A DNA stretch of 64,000 nt, from assembly GCA_964019335.1 (NCBI GenBank), contig OZ025748.1, positions 124,001-188,000 of the forward strand. The letters run 5' to 3'. Both the position numbers and the translations under genes were made by a program. The notes under the pieces are model-generated. The model was not told where the DNA came from. It worked only from the letters and a program-made list of their open reading frames with translations, and made no database searches. Source of the DNA: Diplonema japonicum (Eukaryota > Euglenozoa > Diplonemea > Diplonemida > Diplonemidae). The stretch's first letter is position 1, and each line of letters begins with the position of its first letter. This document shows, piece after piece, positions 40,610-50,332 of this stretch.

Positions 40610-42223
40610 ATGTTCCAAAAGGCATCTATGCTGCGGCAGTTTAGTAACAGCTGCTTGGACTTGGAGGAGCTTGGAGGTGAGGAGGAGGCCGAGATCCTGG
40701 AGCAGCTAAGCCCCAGGTCTCGGGGGAAGCGTATCATTGCCCTCTCTGCTGATAGAGAGGAACCCTTCCCCATGCCCCCCACGCCTCCTGGGAGGGGTAG
40801 AACGGAGCTAGCGAAGACCTTCAGCGGGTCATGCTTGGAGCTCGATGATCTCATGGGAGATTCCCCCTCTGTGGGAGTCCCACAGGGCCCCGGTGGGCGG
40901 TGCTCCCCTCTGTACCAGTTCAACGATACGCGGCAGATCATTGACTACGTGCATACTCAAAACTCGAGGAGACGTGCTATAGACAAACATCGAGACACCT
41001 CCATCCTCGTGACTGGTGCCGGGGCCCCCGGGTCCGGATACCTCGCCACACATATTATTGCCAGAGTATGATTTAAAAAAGAAAAAAGAAAAAAAAATCC
41101 ACCCCCCCCCCCCCCCCCCCCCACAGCTGCTCCACGAAGGATACGAAGTGCGGGCCACGATCCGCGACGCAAGCCTGTCTGAGAGGTTGATTGAGGACAC
41201 GAAAAGCAGTTCAAGAGCTTCGCTCGAGGTATTTTTTTTTTTTTTTTTTTTTTTTTCCATAAAAAAAAAAAAAGAAAAAAAAAAAAAAAAAAAAAGGTTT
41301 TCCCCGGCAGCGATCCTCAAACCGGCTCCCCCGACCTTCTCTACCAAGCTCTCTTGGATGTCGACAGTGTGATTCATTGCCCTTCTTCTGGCGGGGGTGT
41401 CATGGGCCCGCGCGACGGTGTGCGGAATATCTTCAAAGCGGTGAAGGCCACCGGCAACAAGGTGAGGAAGATCGTGATGGCGTCAACCGTCCTTATGGTC
41501 AACCAAGAAGGGGTAGAAGGCCCCCTCGACGAAACCAACTGGAACAACGTCACAAAAGAGGAAGATCCTGCAGCCTGGGCACGGGTCGAAGCAGAGAAAG
41601 AGGCCTGGGCACTATCACAAGAAACAAAAACCCCATTGACAGCAATTATATCAAGCACTGTAGTGGGGCCGTCCATGGGAGGTGAAGTCTCCGAATCTAT
41701 GAGAGTAGTAAGAGACTTGATCTATGCTCCATCTTACTTCCCCTTCGCACCTCAAATATCACGGAACCTGGTCAATATTGAGGATGTTGCATCTGCTCAT
41801 TGCAGAGCGCTTGGGACGGATGCTGCCAACAATCAAAGATTTTTAGTTACAGGAGGTTCATACACATTGTCGGAGATAGGACAGGTTATAAAGAGGAAAT
41901 TCCCTCAATATCCAGTACCTACGAGGGATGCGTGGAACTGGATCACCCTTCTTGTGGTCCCCACCGTAAACACGCAGATTACTCGTGCGTCGCTGCGCCA
42001 GCAGCTTGGTTATGGTAAGGCGTACAATACTAGTAAGGTCAGGCAGGTTTTGAAAATTTCGATTCAAAACCCCGACAACGCTATTCTTGAGACGGTGGAA
42101 GATTTGCTTTCTCGTGGTGAGCTTCAGGAGCCGACGGGGACTACGCCCGCTACACTTCCATTGTGTTTGCTTGCGACGCTCGGGCTGGGAAGCGTCTTGG
42201 CGTGGAGGCGTTTCAGGAGCTAG
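40610..42223 (+). CDS. NAD(P)-dependent epimerase/dihydroflavonol-reductase-like extended SDR, 2 introns
   Basis: Exons 40610-41065, 41127-41228 and 41297-42223 encode 494 residues. Residues 1-130 are a disordered Ser/Glu/Pro-rich extension with two related elements (SNSCLDLEEL and SGSCLELDDL). The extended SDR fold begins with SILVTGAGAPGSGYLATHII (a variant Gly-rich NAD(P) motif), EGYEVRATIRD, then VDSVIHCPS, VMASTVLMVN, and LVNIEDVASAHCRAL near residue 360. The usual YxxxK catalytic pair is not evident. The extreme C-terminus has one hydrophobic segment (TLPLCLLATLGLGSVLAW) followed by basic residues, a tail anchor. The second intron's acceptor comes straight after an A run (AAAAG, then GTTTTCC); only this choice keeps frame. 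Confidence 0.8.
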
Positions 42224-42226
42224 GGG

Positions 42227-42259
<33 letters not shown>

Positions 42260-42448
42260 TTGTGACATATAGATACCGCCACCCCCCCGCTCCTTCTCCA
42301 TCACTAAAGCATTTTTTCCCTTAAAGTCTCTTTTTTTTTTTTTTTTCTTTCTATATAGCATCAAAGTATTCCTTGTTTTTTTTTTTTTTTTTTTTTTCTT
42401 CTTTTCTTGAAAGTTTTTTTTTTTTTTTACGAAAAAGAAAGCAAGGGG

Positions 42449-42483
<35 letters not shown>

Positions 42484-43673
42484 TGGTTGAGCGGAGAGGG
42501 GGGGTTTTCTTTTTCTTCTTTATTTCGCTTTTTTTTTCTTTTTTTTTTTTTCCACCTCTTTTAGATACTTCTCGTTATCAACACCTCCCCTTATTGAGAC
42601 AAGTGGGTATTAAAAAAAAAAATGAAAATAACGAAAACTTTCGACTTTTTTTGGGTATTCCCCCCCCCCCCCCCCCTTCTTGAAATCCCGTACGCGGCAT
42701 GCGTTTAAGCTTTTTTAAAAAAAAAGAGATCCCCCACGTCAGCCTTCTGAGCCGCTTGCTGAGGGACGATTGTAACATTTGGCAAAGATCAGACTTTAGA
42801 CTCACACAGCAAGATTACTGAAGTTGAAAAAAGAAAAACAAGAAAAAAAAATGAGAAGAGCATTGCAAAACAGGACCAAGTGAATTCGCACCCCACCCTC
42901 ACGCTGTACCATATTGTTTTTATATTTTTTTTTTTCTTAACGGACGATTTAGGGAGAACTAGGTTTACTCTTTCACATATGAGTTTTTTTTTTCTTTTTC
43001 CTTCCCCCTCCCCCCCCTTCCTTGCTCCACGATTCTCTCCTTATTTTATTTATTTATTTATTTCTCCCCCCCCCCTTCTCCCTGTCCGAGCACAAAAAAA
43101 AGAGGGGTCTGCTAATCGGCACCCTGACAGCACCCCGTTTTTTTTTTTTGTACCAAAGCTTCCCTTTGTTTCATTCTCTCACTTCCTGCCCTTTATATTT
43201 TCTGCACCAGATACCCCGTTTTTTTTTTTTTTTTTTTTTTTTTTTTTGTGGCCTTAAAAAAAAATGAAAAAGGGGGGAAAAGAAAACCCGTAAGTTATGA
43301 ACCAGGGGGGGGTTTTTTTTTCCCCCGAATTTTTAGAAAAAAAAAAAAAGTTCCTGCCCCTTTTTCTTCCCTTTTTTCTTCCCACTCTCACCATAGGTTA
43401 GGCCTGCCACCACATCATAGTGATCTCCCCCCCCCCCCCCCCCCCCCACACACATTCCTCCCGACCCGTGGCTTTACTTTTTCATTCAATATTTTTTGTC
43501 CCTCTTCCGCTCGTATCCCCCCCCCCTATTCTTTTTCTTTTTTTGATCATTTTCTCTTGTCGTCACCAATTTTAACATTGGGTTTTTTAAACAAAGCAAA
43601 AGAAAAAAAAAAAAAAAAAAAACTGCACCCAGGGAAAAGGGAGAGGGAGGGGGGGGGAGGGTCTTTCTTCCAT
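42224..43673. other. Intergenic homopolymer region
   Basis: Long A, T and C runs with short unique stretches (42680-42830, 42880-42990). The open frames are Phe/Ser/Pro-rich translations of T/C DNA. No gene recognised. Confidence 0.65.
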
Positions 43674-43991
43674 ATGCCAAAACCAAAATCAATACCCCTT
43701 TCCCAGGCTATAACAAAGCTTGTGGAAGACTGGGGGAAGGAATGTATTAGAGACTGCGAAGCGAAGGACGAAGAAGCATTGTTTAAACGGGCAAACTACC
43801 ACATTGTAGGGTGGGGTATTTTTGAAAAGAGCAGGGAGCAAGCATTACACTGGCTAGAAGTGGCAGAGCAAGCTGGGAGCCAGCCGGCTGCTAACCTGCG
43901 TGAGCGGATGTTGGCCAACCCATCATTTGGGTTCCCGAACTATGACGACGAGGACTATTGGTTGCATGGCCCAAGGAGGAAGAAAAGCTGA
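43674..43991 (+). CDS. Small protein with one Sel1-like repeat
   Basis: 105 residues from the ATG at 43674; in-frame sequence before it is low complexity. Residues about 34-77 (FKRANYHIVGWGIF, then EQALHWLEVAEQAGSQPAA) follow the Sel1-like pattern of two helices with G-x-G and AxxWLxxAxxxG. Such repeats mediate protein binding. The C-terminus has an acidic patch (YDDEDYW) and a basic end (RRKKS). No targeting signal is visible. Confidence 0.6.
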   Translation: MPKPKSIPLSQAITKLVEDWGKECIRDCEAKDEEALFKRANYHIVGWGIFEKSREQALHWLEVAEQAGSQPAANLRERMLANPSFGFPNYDDEDYWLHGPRRKKS

Positions 43992-43998
<7 letters not shown>

Positions 43999-44049
<51 letters not shown>

Positions 44050-44053
44050 CCAG
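43999..44053 (+). promoter_or_regulatory. Probable trans-splice acceptor
   Basis: A T run of about 50 ends in CCAG at 44050-44053, 45 bp before the ATG at 44099 and directly after the previous stop codon. This is what is expected of a spliced-leader addition site between two cistrons. Confidence 0.6.
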
Positions 44054-44098
44054 CCACCCTTTTTACCACCCCTTCAGAGGGAAGGGGGAGAAAAAAAA

Positions 44099-44401
44099 AT
44101 GGACGAGCCCCTCAAACACCTCTCCCTCTCTATGTACAAATCCCTTGGCACGCTTCAACAAGATTCCACCCCGTGCCCTGACACAATCTCCCATCACGCG
44201 AAAGAGGTTTTTTCTGCAATGACCGCCTGCCTGGAGGCCATCGACAACTTGCCAACTGAGCAAAAACACACACCCGGAACCGACGAATATGCAGAAGAGG
44301 TGACACGACTTCAGGAGGAACACGAAGAGGCTGTGAAGAGCCTGGGTGAGGAGGCTGAACGGTGCACAGCTCTTCGGGACAGTTTACTGGCGGAGGCCTG
44401 A
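44099..44401 (+). CDS. MED21-like small helical protein
   Basis: 100 residues, two helices. The N-terminal part (LSLSMYKSLGTLQQ, later MTACLEAIDNLP) and the C-terminal part (VTRLQEEHEEAVKSL, then EEAERCTALRDSLL) follow the layout of Mediator subunit MED21: a first helix ending in IDxLP, a short loop, then a Glu-rich helix of LxxEhxEA pattern. In other eukaryotes MED21 pairs with MED7 in the Mediator middle module. The match is by pattern only; a generic coiled-coil or prefoldin-like protein is the alternative. Confidence 0.5.
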   Translation: MDEPLKHLSLSMYKSLGTLQQDSTPCPDTISHHAKEVFSAMTACLEAIDNLPTEQKHTPGTDEYAEEVTRLQEEHEEAVKSLGEEAERCTALRDSLLAEA

Positions 44402-44410
44402 TTGAATGCA

Positions 44411-44440
44411 CCCCCCCCTTTTTTTTATTATTTTTTCCAG
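44411..44440 (+). promoter_or_regulatory. Probable trans-splice acceptor of the eS30 gene
   Basis: A C run and a T run ending in TTTTTTCCAG at 44431-44440, 59 bp upstream of the ribosomal protein start, immediately after the previous stop codon. Confidence 0.65.
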
Positions 44441-44499
44441 AATTTGAGATACAACACCACAACCACAGTTCTTTTTTTCGAAAAAGCTTATATTAAAAA

Positions 44500-44694
44500 A
44501 TGGGTAAGGTCCACGGCTCCTTGGCTCGTGCCGGTAAGGTGAAGAACCAGACCCCGAAGATCCAGAAGACGGAGAAGAAGAAGAAGTCCGTTGGCCGTGC
44601 CAAGAAGAGGATCCAGTACAACAAGAGGTTCGTGAACCACACCGAGGGCAAGGTGTACAAGCCCAACACCCAGCCCCTTGGTAAGCTCGGATAA
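44500..44694 (+). CDS. RPS30: Ribosomal protein eS30
   Basis: 64 residues, complete. [20 protein letters not shown] is the highly conserved start of eS30, followed by the Lys-rich [14 protein letters not shown] stretch and IQYNKRFVN. Unlike animal FAU there is no ubiquitin-like fusion, as in fungi, plants and protists. Codons are markedly G/C-ending, as expected of a highly expressed gene. eS30 sits at the decoding side of the small subunit. The acceptor at 44440 and a short A-rich leader precede the ATG. Confidence 0.95.
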   Translation: MGKVHGSLARAGKVKNQTPKIQKTEKKKKSVGRAKKRIQYNKRFVNHTEGKVYKPNTQPLGKLG

Positions 44695-44799
44695 GCTGGC
44701 TGTGCAACCCTTTTTTTAAAAACTTTTGAAAAAAAAAAAAATCATGAAATCATGAAAAAAAATATATATATATATTTCTTTTCCCCCTCACCCAACATT

Positions 44800-44815
44800 T
44801 TTTTTTTTTTTCCAG
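44800..44815 (+). promoter_or_regulatory. Probable trans-splice acceptor of the endonuclease V gene
   Basis: A T run ends in TCCAG at 44815, followed by GG and 25 A residues, then ATG at 44843. If used, the mature mRNA would carry a poly(A) leader right before its start codon. Confidence 0.6.
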
Positions 44816-44842
44816 GGAAAAAAAAAAAAAAAAAAAAAAAAA

Positions 44843-46009
44843 ATGCTCCCAAATGCACTGCAAGAACGAAAAGTCCGCATGCTGCGTAAAAGGCTGCAAC
44901 AACACACGGGAATGACGGGGAAATATGTAGACAGGCACATCAAGAGCGTGGCAAGGCAACCTGCAAACCCAAGCGAGATTATCTCCGAAGAAGAAGATTG
45001 GGATAGGTTGGAAAATGCACAGAAAACCGATATTCTACTCGACGAAACCGAGCATGGAATGGAAAACTATTTTGACGAACCAGCGGGGGGTGAGGACAAG
45101 CCTACAGACACCACCGCGACAAAACGAAAATCGATGGGCACGGAGATGGAATTCAACGCCGGTGCTGCATGGGCCCACGCACCAAAACAATCCAACCTCG
45201 CAAAAGAAGAGGTCCAAGAAGCATGGATGAAGGAACAGCTTTCCCTGAAAGAAAAACTCGACCTAACGGATTCCTTCGAGTTTACCTGGTCCCCAGACGA
45301 TCCCTCCTCCACAACACTTTCCCTCATAGCAGGTTTGGACCTATCCTTCGTCAAGGGCACCGACCACGCTGTTGCCTCTCTGGTCGTCCTGCGATATCCC
45401 TCTTTAGTAGTTGAATATGAGGGATTCACGCATTGCGTCTGCAGGAACCCTTACATCCCAGGATTCCTTGCGTATCGAGAGATTCCAGGCTTGCTTCAAG
45501 CTGTCGCAGATTTGAAGAAAAAACGACCTGACCTCCAGCCGCAATTATGGCTGCTCGATGGTAATGGTACAATCCACCATAGGGGGTTTGGGTTGGCTTG
45601 TCACTTTGGTGTTGTTACTGGTTATCCCACACTCGGGATTGCGAAGAACCTGCTGCAGGTGGATGGGATGTCAAAGGATCAGGTTCTCCGGCAGATTGAA
45701 GACCTTCCCAAAGGGGAGAGTGTTGAGTTGTGGGGCAACTCCGGCCGTGTGTGGGGGCATGCGTTGGTCACGAAGCCGTCTGAGCCTATATTTGTGAGCC
45801 CTGGGCACCGTGTGTCTCTGCAAGCAGCGCTGAGCATCACGGCGAATATTTGGAACCTGGAGGAGATTAAAAAAAAGTATGGCAAGAGGGGAGAGAAAAG
45901 AAAAAAAAAAAACTCACAATACAGACTGCCCATCCCGACACGGCTTGCAGACGCGCTTTCTCGCAGTTATATTAAAAAAACAGAGGCGCAAAGAGGGAGG
46001 AGAAAGTGA
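44843..46009 (+). CDS. ENDOV: Endonuclease V
   Basis: 388 residues. Residues 1-135 are an extra, largely disordered N-terminus with no counterpart in bacterial Nfi. The catalytic domain follows: IAGLDLSFVKG (first Asp), YEGFTHCVCRNPYIPGFLAYREIPGLL (PYxPGFLxxRE, catalytic Glu), and LLDGNGTIHHRGFGLACHFG, then PTLGIAKNLL. The family motif is usually DGHG; here it is DGNG. Endonuclease V cleaves the second phosphodiester 3' of inosine in DNA (bacteria) or RNA (eukaryotes). The C-terminus is basic (KKYGKRGEKRKKK), possibly nuclear or RNA-binding. The gene starts after a 25-A leader; a G run follows the stop. Confidence 0.9.
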   Translation: MLPNALQERKVRMLRKRLQQHTGMTGKYVDRHIKSVARQPANPSEIISEEEDWDRLENAQKTDILLDETEHGMENYFDEPAGGEDKPTDTTATKRKSMGTEMEFNAGAAWAHAPKQSNLAKEEVQEAWMKEQLSLKEKLDLTDSFEFTWSPDDPSSTTLSLIAGLDLSFVKGTDHAVASLVVLRYPSLVVEYEGFTHCVCRNPYIPGFLAYREIPGLLQAVADLKKKRPDLQPQLWLLDGNGTIHHRGFGLACHFGVVTGYPTLGIAKNLLQVDGMSKDQVLRQIEDLPKGESVELWGNSGRVWGHALVTKPSEPIFVSPGHRVSLQAALSITANIWNLEEIKKKYGKRGEKRKKKNSQYRLPIPTRLADALSRSYIKKTEAQRGRRK

Positions 46010-46483
46010 GGGGGGGGGGGGGGGGGGGGGGGAGTGTGTCTTATATTTTTTGAATTTTCTTTTTTTCTGAGTTAACGTTTGTTTTTTTTTTTTTTTTTTT
46101 TACACCTCGTATCTCTAAACCCGATTTCGGGACAGGCAATTTTTTTGGAAAGATTCCGGGAATTGAACCTTGCGTAGTCTCAGGGGAAAAAAGAGAAAAA
46201 AAAGTGCCTTATACTTCCCAAAAACCCACTCGAGGCACTTTGACACGAGATGTAAGGGGTCCCCCCCGAAAGTTTTTTACAAAACTCCCTCGGAAGGGTT
46301 GGTTTTTGCGTGATCGAACGCAGAAATGAATTCTTAAGAAAGGATTTCCCCAGCCAGTTCCTAAAAAAAAAAAGAAAAAAAAATTCCCTCTATAGCCCCC
46401 TTAGAGCAAGTCCAGGGTTGACCAGACGGTTTTAGAGATATTTTGCGCGTTTCCCAAAAGGTCATTTTACGTTTTTTGGTTTT

Positions 46484-46556
<73 letters not shown>

Positions 46557-46796
46557 GCCTTCCCCGTCCTCTAATTAATATTACCACTTATGAGAATCGG
46601 CGTGGGTTATCGTTTGAATTTTTTGGGAGAAAAAAAACGCGAATCACCCCTCCCCACTTTTTTTTTTTTTAAATCTTCCTAACCCTTGAACGCACGCACA
46701 TCCCTTCTTTCTTTATTTATTTTTATTTATTTATTTTTTTTATTTGTCCCCACACCTTATTCTAAAAGAAGAAAATGCGTTTTATTAATTAAGCTC

Positions 46797-46827
<31 letters not shown>

Positions 46828-46929
46828 TATTTCTTCCAACTTGTACTTCAATGCCTCTCTATGTGTTCTTTTTTTTTTTTTTTTTTTTAAATTTTTTTTC
46901 TTGTTGAAGAAATCTTTTTCCAAAGAACG

Positions 46930-46962
<33 letters not shown>
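46010..46962. other. Intergenic region with a 70-A homopolymer
   Basis: The G run at 46010-46032 follows the stop codon. Unique DNA lies at 46100-46480, then an uninterrupted A run at 46485-46554, among the longest in the window. The block 46120-46340 has no open frame and no RNA gene that I can fold with confidence. A 33-A run precedes the next ATG. Confidence 0.7.
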
Positions 46963-46967
<5 letters not shown>

Positions 46968-47820
46968 GCAGGGCATGAACAATGCAATCTTTGAGTTTTG
47001 CATGCGCCACTCCGATGACCCGTCAGGGAAAGCGGAGGGGATCCCAGAGAGAGACCCGGCCGAGTACGAATGGTTGAGACAAGCACTAGCGGAGATCAAG
47101 AGCGACTATGAAAGGATGGAGAACTGCATGGGAATCTTGAACAACGATGTGAAAGATGTCGACGCAAAAGAAATAGCAATGGAAGAGGTCTTGTACTTTG
47201 TGGAGGACCTCGACAATGCGGTAGACTTCGTGAAAAAAATGAAATCCGGGAAGACAATGCTAAAGCTCATCGCTGACCCAGACACCCCCCCGTCCCTGCG
47301 TGAGGGCGCTGCCAATATCATTGGAACCGTGACTCAAAACAACATCATCAGCCAGGCAATTCTCCTGACCGACGGCGCATTACCCATTCTCATTGACAGA
47401 TTGATCATTGAAGAGCACTGCCGCGCGAAGCTCATCTACGCAATTTCCGGATGTGTGCGAGGCAACAAGGATATCATCACCGCCTTCCTTTCCCTTCCAA
47501 AGGGCCTGGACAGTATTGTGTCGGTCTTGCCGCATTTCGAGAAGGATCCTCGGGCGGCGAAAAAAGCTCTTTTCTTGCTGTCGGCTCTCTGGAGAGATAT
47601 ACCCGATATGCCCAGACCCGCGCCTCCCCAGTCTGCCGAAACACTTTCCATCGTCAAGCAACTTCTGCAATCAACAGATATTGACACAGCGGAGCTCTCT
47701 GCTGACTATGTGGTCCAGCTCGTGGCGCATGGTGCCGCCTCTGCTGTGACCTCCGCTGGTATCACATGTGACACCCCGACGGACGAAGGGGTCCAGAAGA
47801 GGTTGAAGGAAGTGCTGTGA
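46963..47820 (+). CDS. FES1: Fes1/HspBP1-type Hsp70 nucleotide-exchange factor
   Basis: 285 residues, close to yeast Fes1 (290). The N-terminus (IFEFCMRHSDD) and RDPAEYEWLRQAL match the Fes1 N-domain. The ARM repeats carry family-typical stretches: ALEEL-like AMEEVLYFVEDLDNAVDF, LREGAANIIGTVTQNNIISQ and KALFLLSALW. The family binds the Hsp70 nucleotide-binding domain and opens it to release ADP in the cytosol. The ARM core looks complete. No signal peptide is present, so a cytosolic Fes1/HspBP1 rather than ER Sil1. Confidence 0.9.
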
Positions 47821-48148
47821 GAAGATTTTTTTTTTATTTTTTTTTTGTTTTCCTTTAATATTTGTTCCGTACCCTGGTTTCCCAAAAAAAAAAAAAAAAA
47901 GAAAAAGAAAAAAATCATGAAGAAAAAAAAAAAAAAAAAAAAGAGAGAGAGTGGGGAAAGAAAAAAAAAAAATCTAACCATTTTTTTTCCCCCCCTCTTT
48001 TCTTTCTCTTTTTTTTTTTATTATTTTTTTTTCTTTTTTTATAGTTTTTAGTTATTATAAATCGCATTGCACTGCAAAAAAAAAAAAAAGCTCCTTCAAA
48101 AAAACCCCCCCCACAGGACACCACACACAAAAAAAAAAAAAAAAAAAA

Positions 48149-49078
48149 ATGGAAGTAGAAAGACAACCCATGCTGGGAAGCGTGACTGTGGAAGGGGGTA
48201 CCCGCGCCACACGAATCGACCTATCAAGCGAAGCAAAATGGTCGGAGCTACGCACGGACCCAGCAGGATGGGACATGGAGAAGCCGCAGCTCCACGAAGG
48301 TAGAGGCGGACGGCCCCTTATAGTACTCATAGGATGGAACGGCCACACAGCCCAACAAATCTCACACGTGGTCTACTACTGGCAGGACCTAGGGTGCGCG
48401 GTCCTCCGTTTAACAGGCGGGTTCTGGGCAGAACACGACCCAAAAAACACATACTCTGCAACTTACGACCTTTTCCACCAATACCTAAGGACCTACGTCA
48501 TGCCCAACAAGGGATTTATAGTCCACTCAATGTCCTCCATGGGATCGACGGTCCTCGGACACCTAGTGGAGCTAGACACCAATACAGGACGCGACATTTT
48601 TAGCTACTGTCGTGGGGTGATCTACGATTCAGGCCCTGCGCTTAGATATCCTGAGTTTAATAAACAAGCGGGGCGGTTGAACATCGCAAAGCTCAGCGAG
48701 GATGCGGGACATCTTACTTCTGCTGGTCTGCATGCTCCGTTAGCTCCTGTTATAAGTTTATTGTGGACGCCGATATACCTGCTCGTGCTGCTTTACTACA
48801 CTCTTTTTTACAAGTCGAAGCTGTTGGAGAGTGCTGAGAAGCTGTATATGAATCTCTCTGCCGGGCTGGCTGGGGTGCGTGTGCTTATGATTGTTTCAGA
48901 GTGCGATTACTATACCAGCTGCGATGAAGCGCGGCATTTTTCAACTGTGCTTCAGGGAAATGAGTCGAAGGTGAAGGTCGTGTCCACAGATACCGCTCAC
49001 TGTTGCCATCTTTTGGAAGCACCTGAGGTTATCCGGCCTGCGTTTCAAGAGTTTTTGTCAAAGTGTGTGGATGACTGA
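48149..49078 (+). CDS. TMEM53-like (DUF829) alpha/beta-hydrolase-fold protein
   Basis: 309 residues. LIVLIGWNGHTAQQISHVV near residue 52, then FIVHSMSSMGSTVLGHLV (nucleophile-elbow region, near 128) and GVIYDSGPA (near 155) match the DUF829/TMEM53 family, whose members have an alpha/beta-hydrolase fold and usually sit at the nuclear envelope or ER. A hydrophobic stretch (VISLLWTPIYLLVLLYYTLF, near 207-226) would be the membrane segment. LMIVSECDYYTS and DTAHCCHLLEAPEVI supply the usual late Asp and His positions. Starts after 20 A residues; a G run follows the stop by four bases. Confidence 0.8.
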   Translation: MEVERQPMLGSVTVEGGTRATRIDLSSEAKWSELRTDPAGWDMEKPQLHEGRGGRPLIVLIGWNGHTAQQISHVVYYWQDLGCAVLRLTGGFWAEHDPKNTYSATYDLFHQYLRTYVMPNKGFIVHSMSSMGSTVLGHLVELDTNTGRDIFSYCRGVIYDSGPALRYPEFNKQAGRLNIAKLSEDAGHLTSAGLHAPLAPVISLLWTPIYLLVLLYYTLFYKSKLLESAEKLYMNLSAGLAGVRVLMIVSECDYYTSCDEARHFSTVLQGNESKVKVVSTDTAHCCHLLEAPEVIRPAFQEFLSKCVDD

Positions 49079-49290
49079 ATAGGGGGGGGGGGGGGGGGGG
49101 GGGGATAGGAATAGTGTTTTTTTTTCTTTGGGAGAGAGTGAGAGAAGTTGATTTTTTTTTTTGTGGAAAAAAAAATTTTTTTTTTTAATACTTTTTTTTT
49201 TATTTCTCCCCCCCTTCTTTTTTTTTATAAAGCCTCATTAAAAAAAAATAACTTGTTCATACTTCCCCCCCCCCCCCCCCCCCCCCTCCC

Positions 49291-49329
<39 letters not shown>

Positions 49330-49422
49330 TGTTTTTCCATCTATAATTTTTATATAAAAAAAAACAAAAAAAAAAGGTGGTACAAAACCTAAACCAAAAA
49401 CCAAAAAAAAGAAAAAAAAAAT
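49079..49422. other. Intergenic homopolymer region
   Basis: G run 49083-49104, C run near 49265-49286, T run near 49297-49322, then A-rich leader. No gene. Confidence 0.75.
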
Positions 49423-49854
49423 ATGGAAGTAGAACCGAAAAAGATACCTTTCAACTGGGACGAGGGTGGGGTGCTTGACTGGGTCGCGTCGCAATATGGC
49501 ACGGGCAAATGGAGAAACCCCTTGGACACAGGTGATGTGTTAGTTAAGTCAAGTAGCATGGTGAGTGGGCAGCTGAGGTCTATGGTAGAAAAGAACATAT
49601 CGGAGATATCGGTGGTCACGCGAAATGAACCATTTAGCTGGGTGCAGGTGGAGTTACCTGTTGCAGTGTGCCCCACACATTATCGGATGAGCCACATGCA
49701 ACACAGCCCGAAATCTTTTCTCCGATCCTGGGCCTTTTGTGGCTCCTACGATGGTGAAGACTGGCGCGTTCTGTGCCAACACAAAAATGATAAGACGCTC
49801 GTGAACGAATCTGCCGACACCCTTACAGGTGCGTGGGAGGTACGGATGACAAAG

Positions 49855-49911
<57 letters not shown>

Positions 49912-50076
49912 TAATACACCCCATCGCAGCCCGAATTTTACCCGTACTTCCGTATCGTGATGTTTGAAGAAGGGAACTCCGAGTCCACAAACACGCTTAT
50001 AGCTTCGTGTCTGGAGCTGTTCGGCTCTGTCCGGCATAGACAGTGGCCTGGTAAAGTTAGTGTGACTATCGCTTGA
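49423..50076 (+). CDS. Discoidin-like (F5/8C-type) beta-sandwich protein, 1 intron
   Basis: Exons 49423-49854 and 49930-50076 encode 192 residues. The domain spans almost the whole protein: WVQVELPVAVCPTHYRMSH, LRSWAFCGSYDGEDWRVLCQH, then YPYFRIVMFEE and CLELFGSV. This order (VDLG-like strand, W..xGSxDG..W, FRI, L..FELFG) is that of the discoidin-like jelly rolls found in BTBD9, HECTD1 and related intracellular proteins. There is no signal peptide, so it is probably cytosolic. The intron is a 53-T run with a GCAG acceptor; read through, it would encode poly-Phe and stop. Confidence 0.75.
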
Positions 50077-50332
50077 TTTTTTTTTTGTGCTTTTTCAAAA
50101 AGTGTTTTTTTTCTTCTTTTTTCTCCCCCCCCCTTTCCCTTTCTTCCTCTATTGCCCAGGTTATAATCCCATTTTCCTTTTTCTTAAAAAAAAAAAAACC
50201 CCTGGAAAAGAGGACAGAAGGGGATACCCCACTTTTTTTTTTGTGTGTAATTTTTTTTTTCTTTTTCTTTTGTACAAAAAAAAAAAAAAAAAAAAACCTC
50301 TCCGAACAGCATTAAAAAAAAAACCCCCCCCA

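Noticed and set aside
41301-41306. Alternative acceptor GGCAG for the second intron of the epimerase gene
   Set aside because: It has a better consensus but shifts the frame; the AAAAG site at 41296 keeps the SDR fold in frame.
46156-46172. GGGAATTGAACC on the + strand resembles a tRNA B box read on the minus strand
   Set aside because: I find no A box or cloverleaf at the right distance on the minus strand, so a tRNA gene is not supported.
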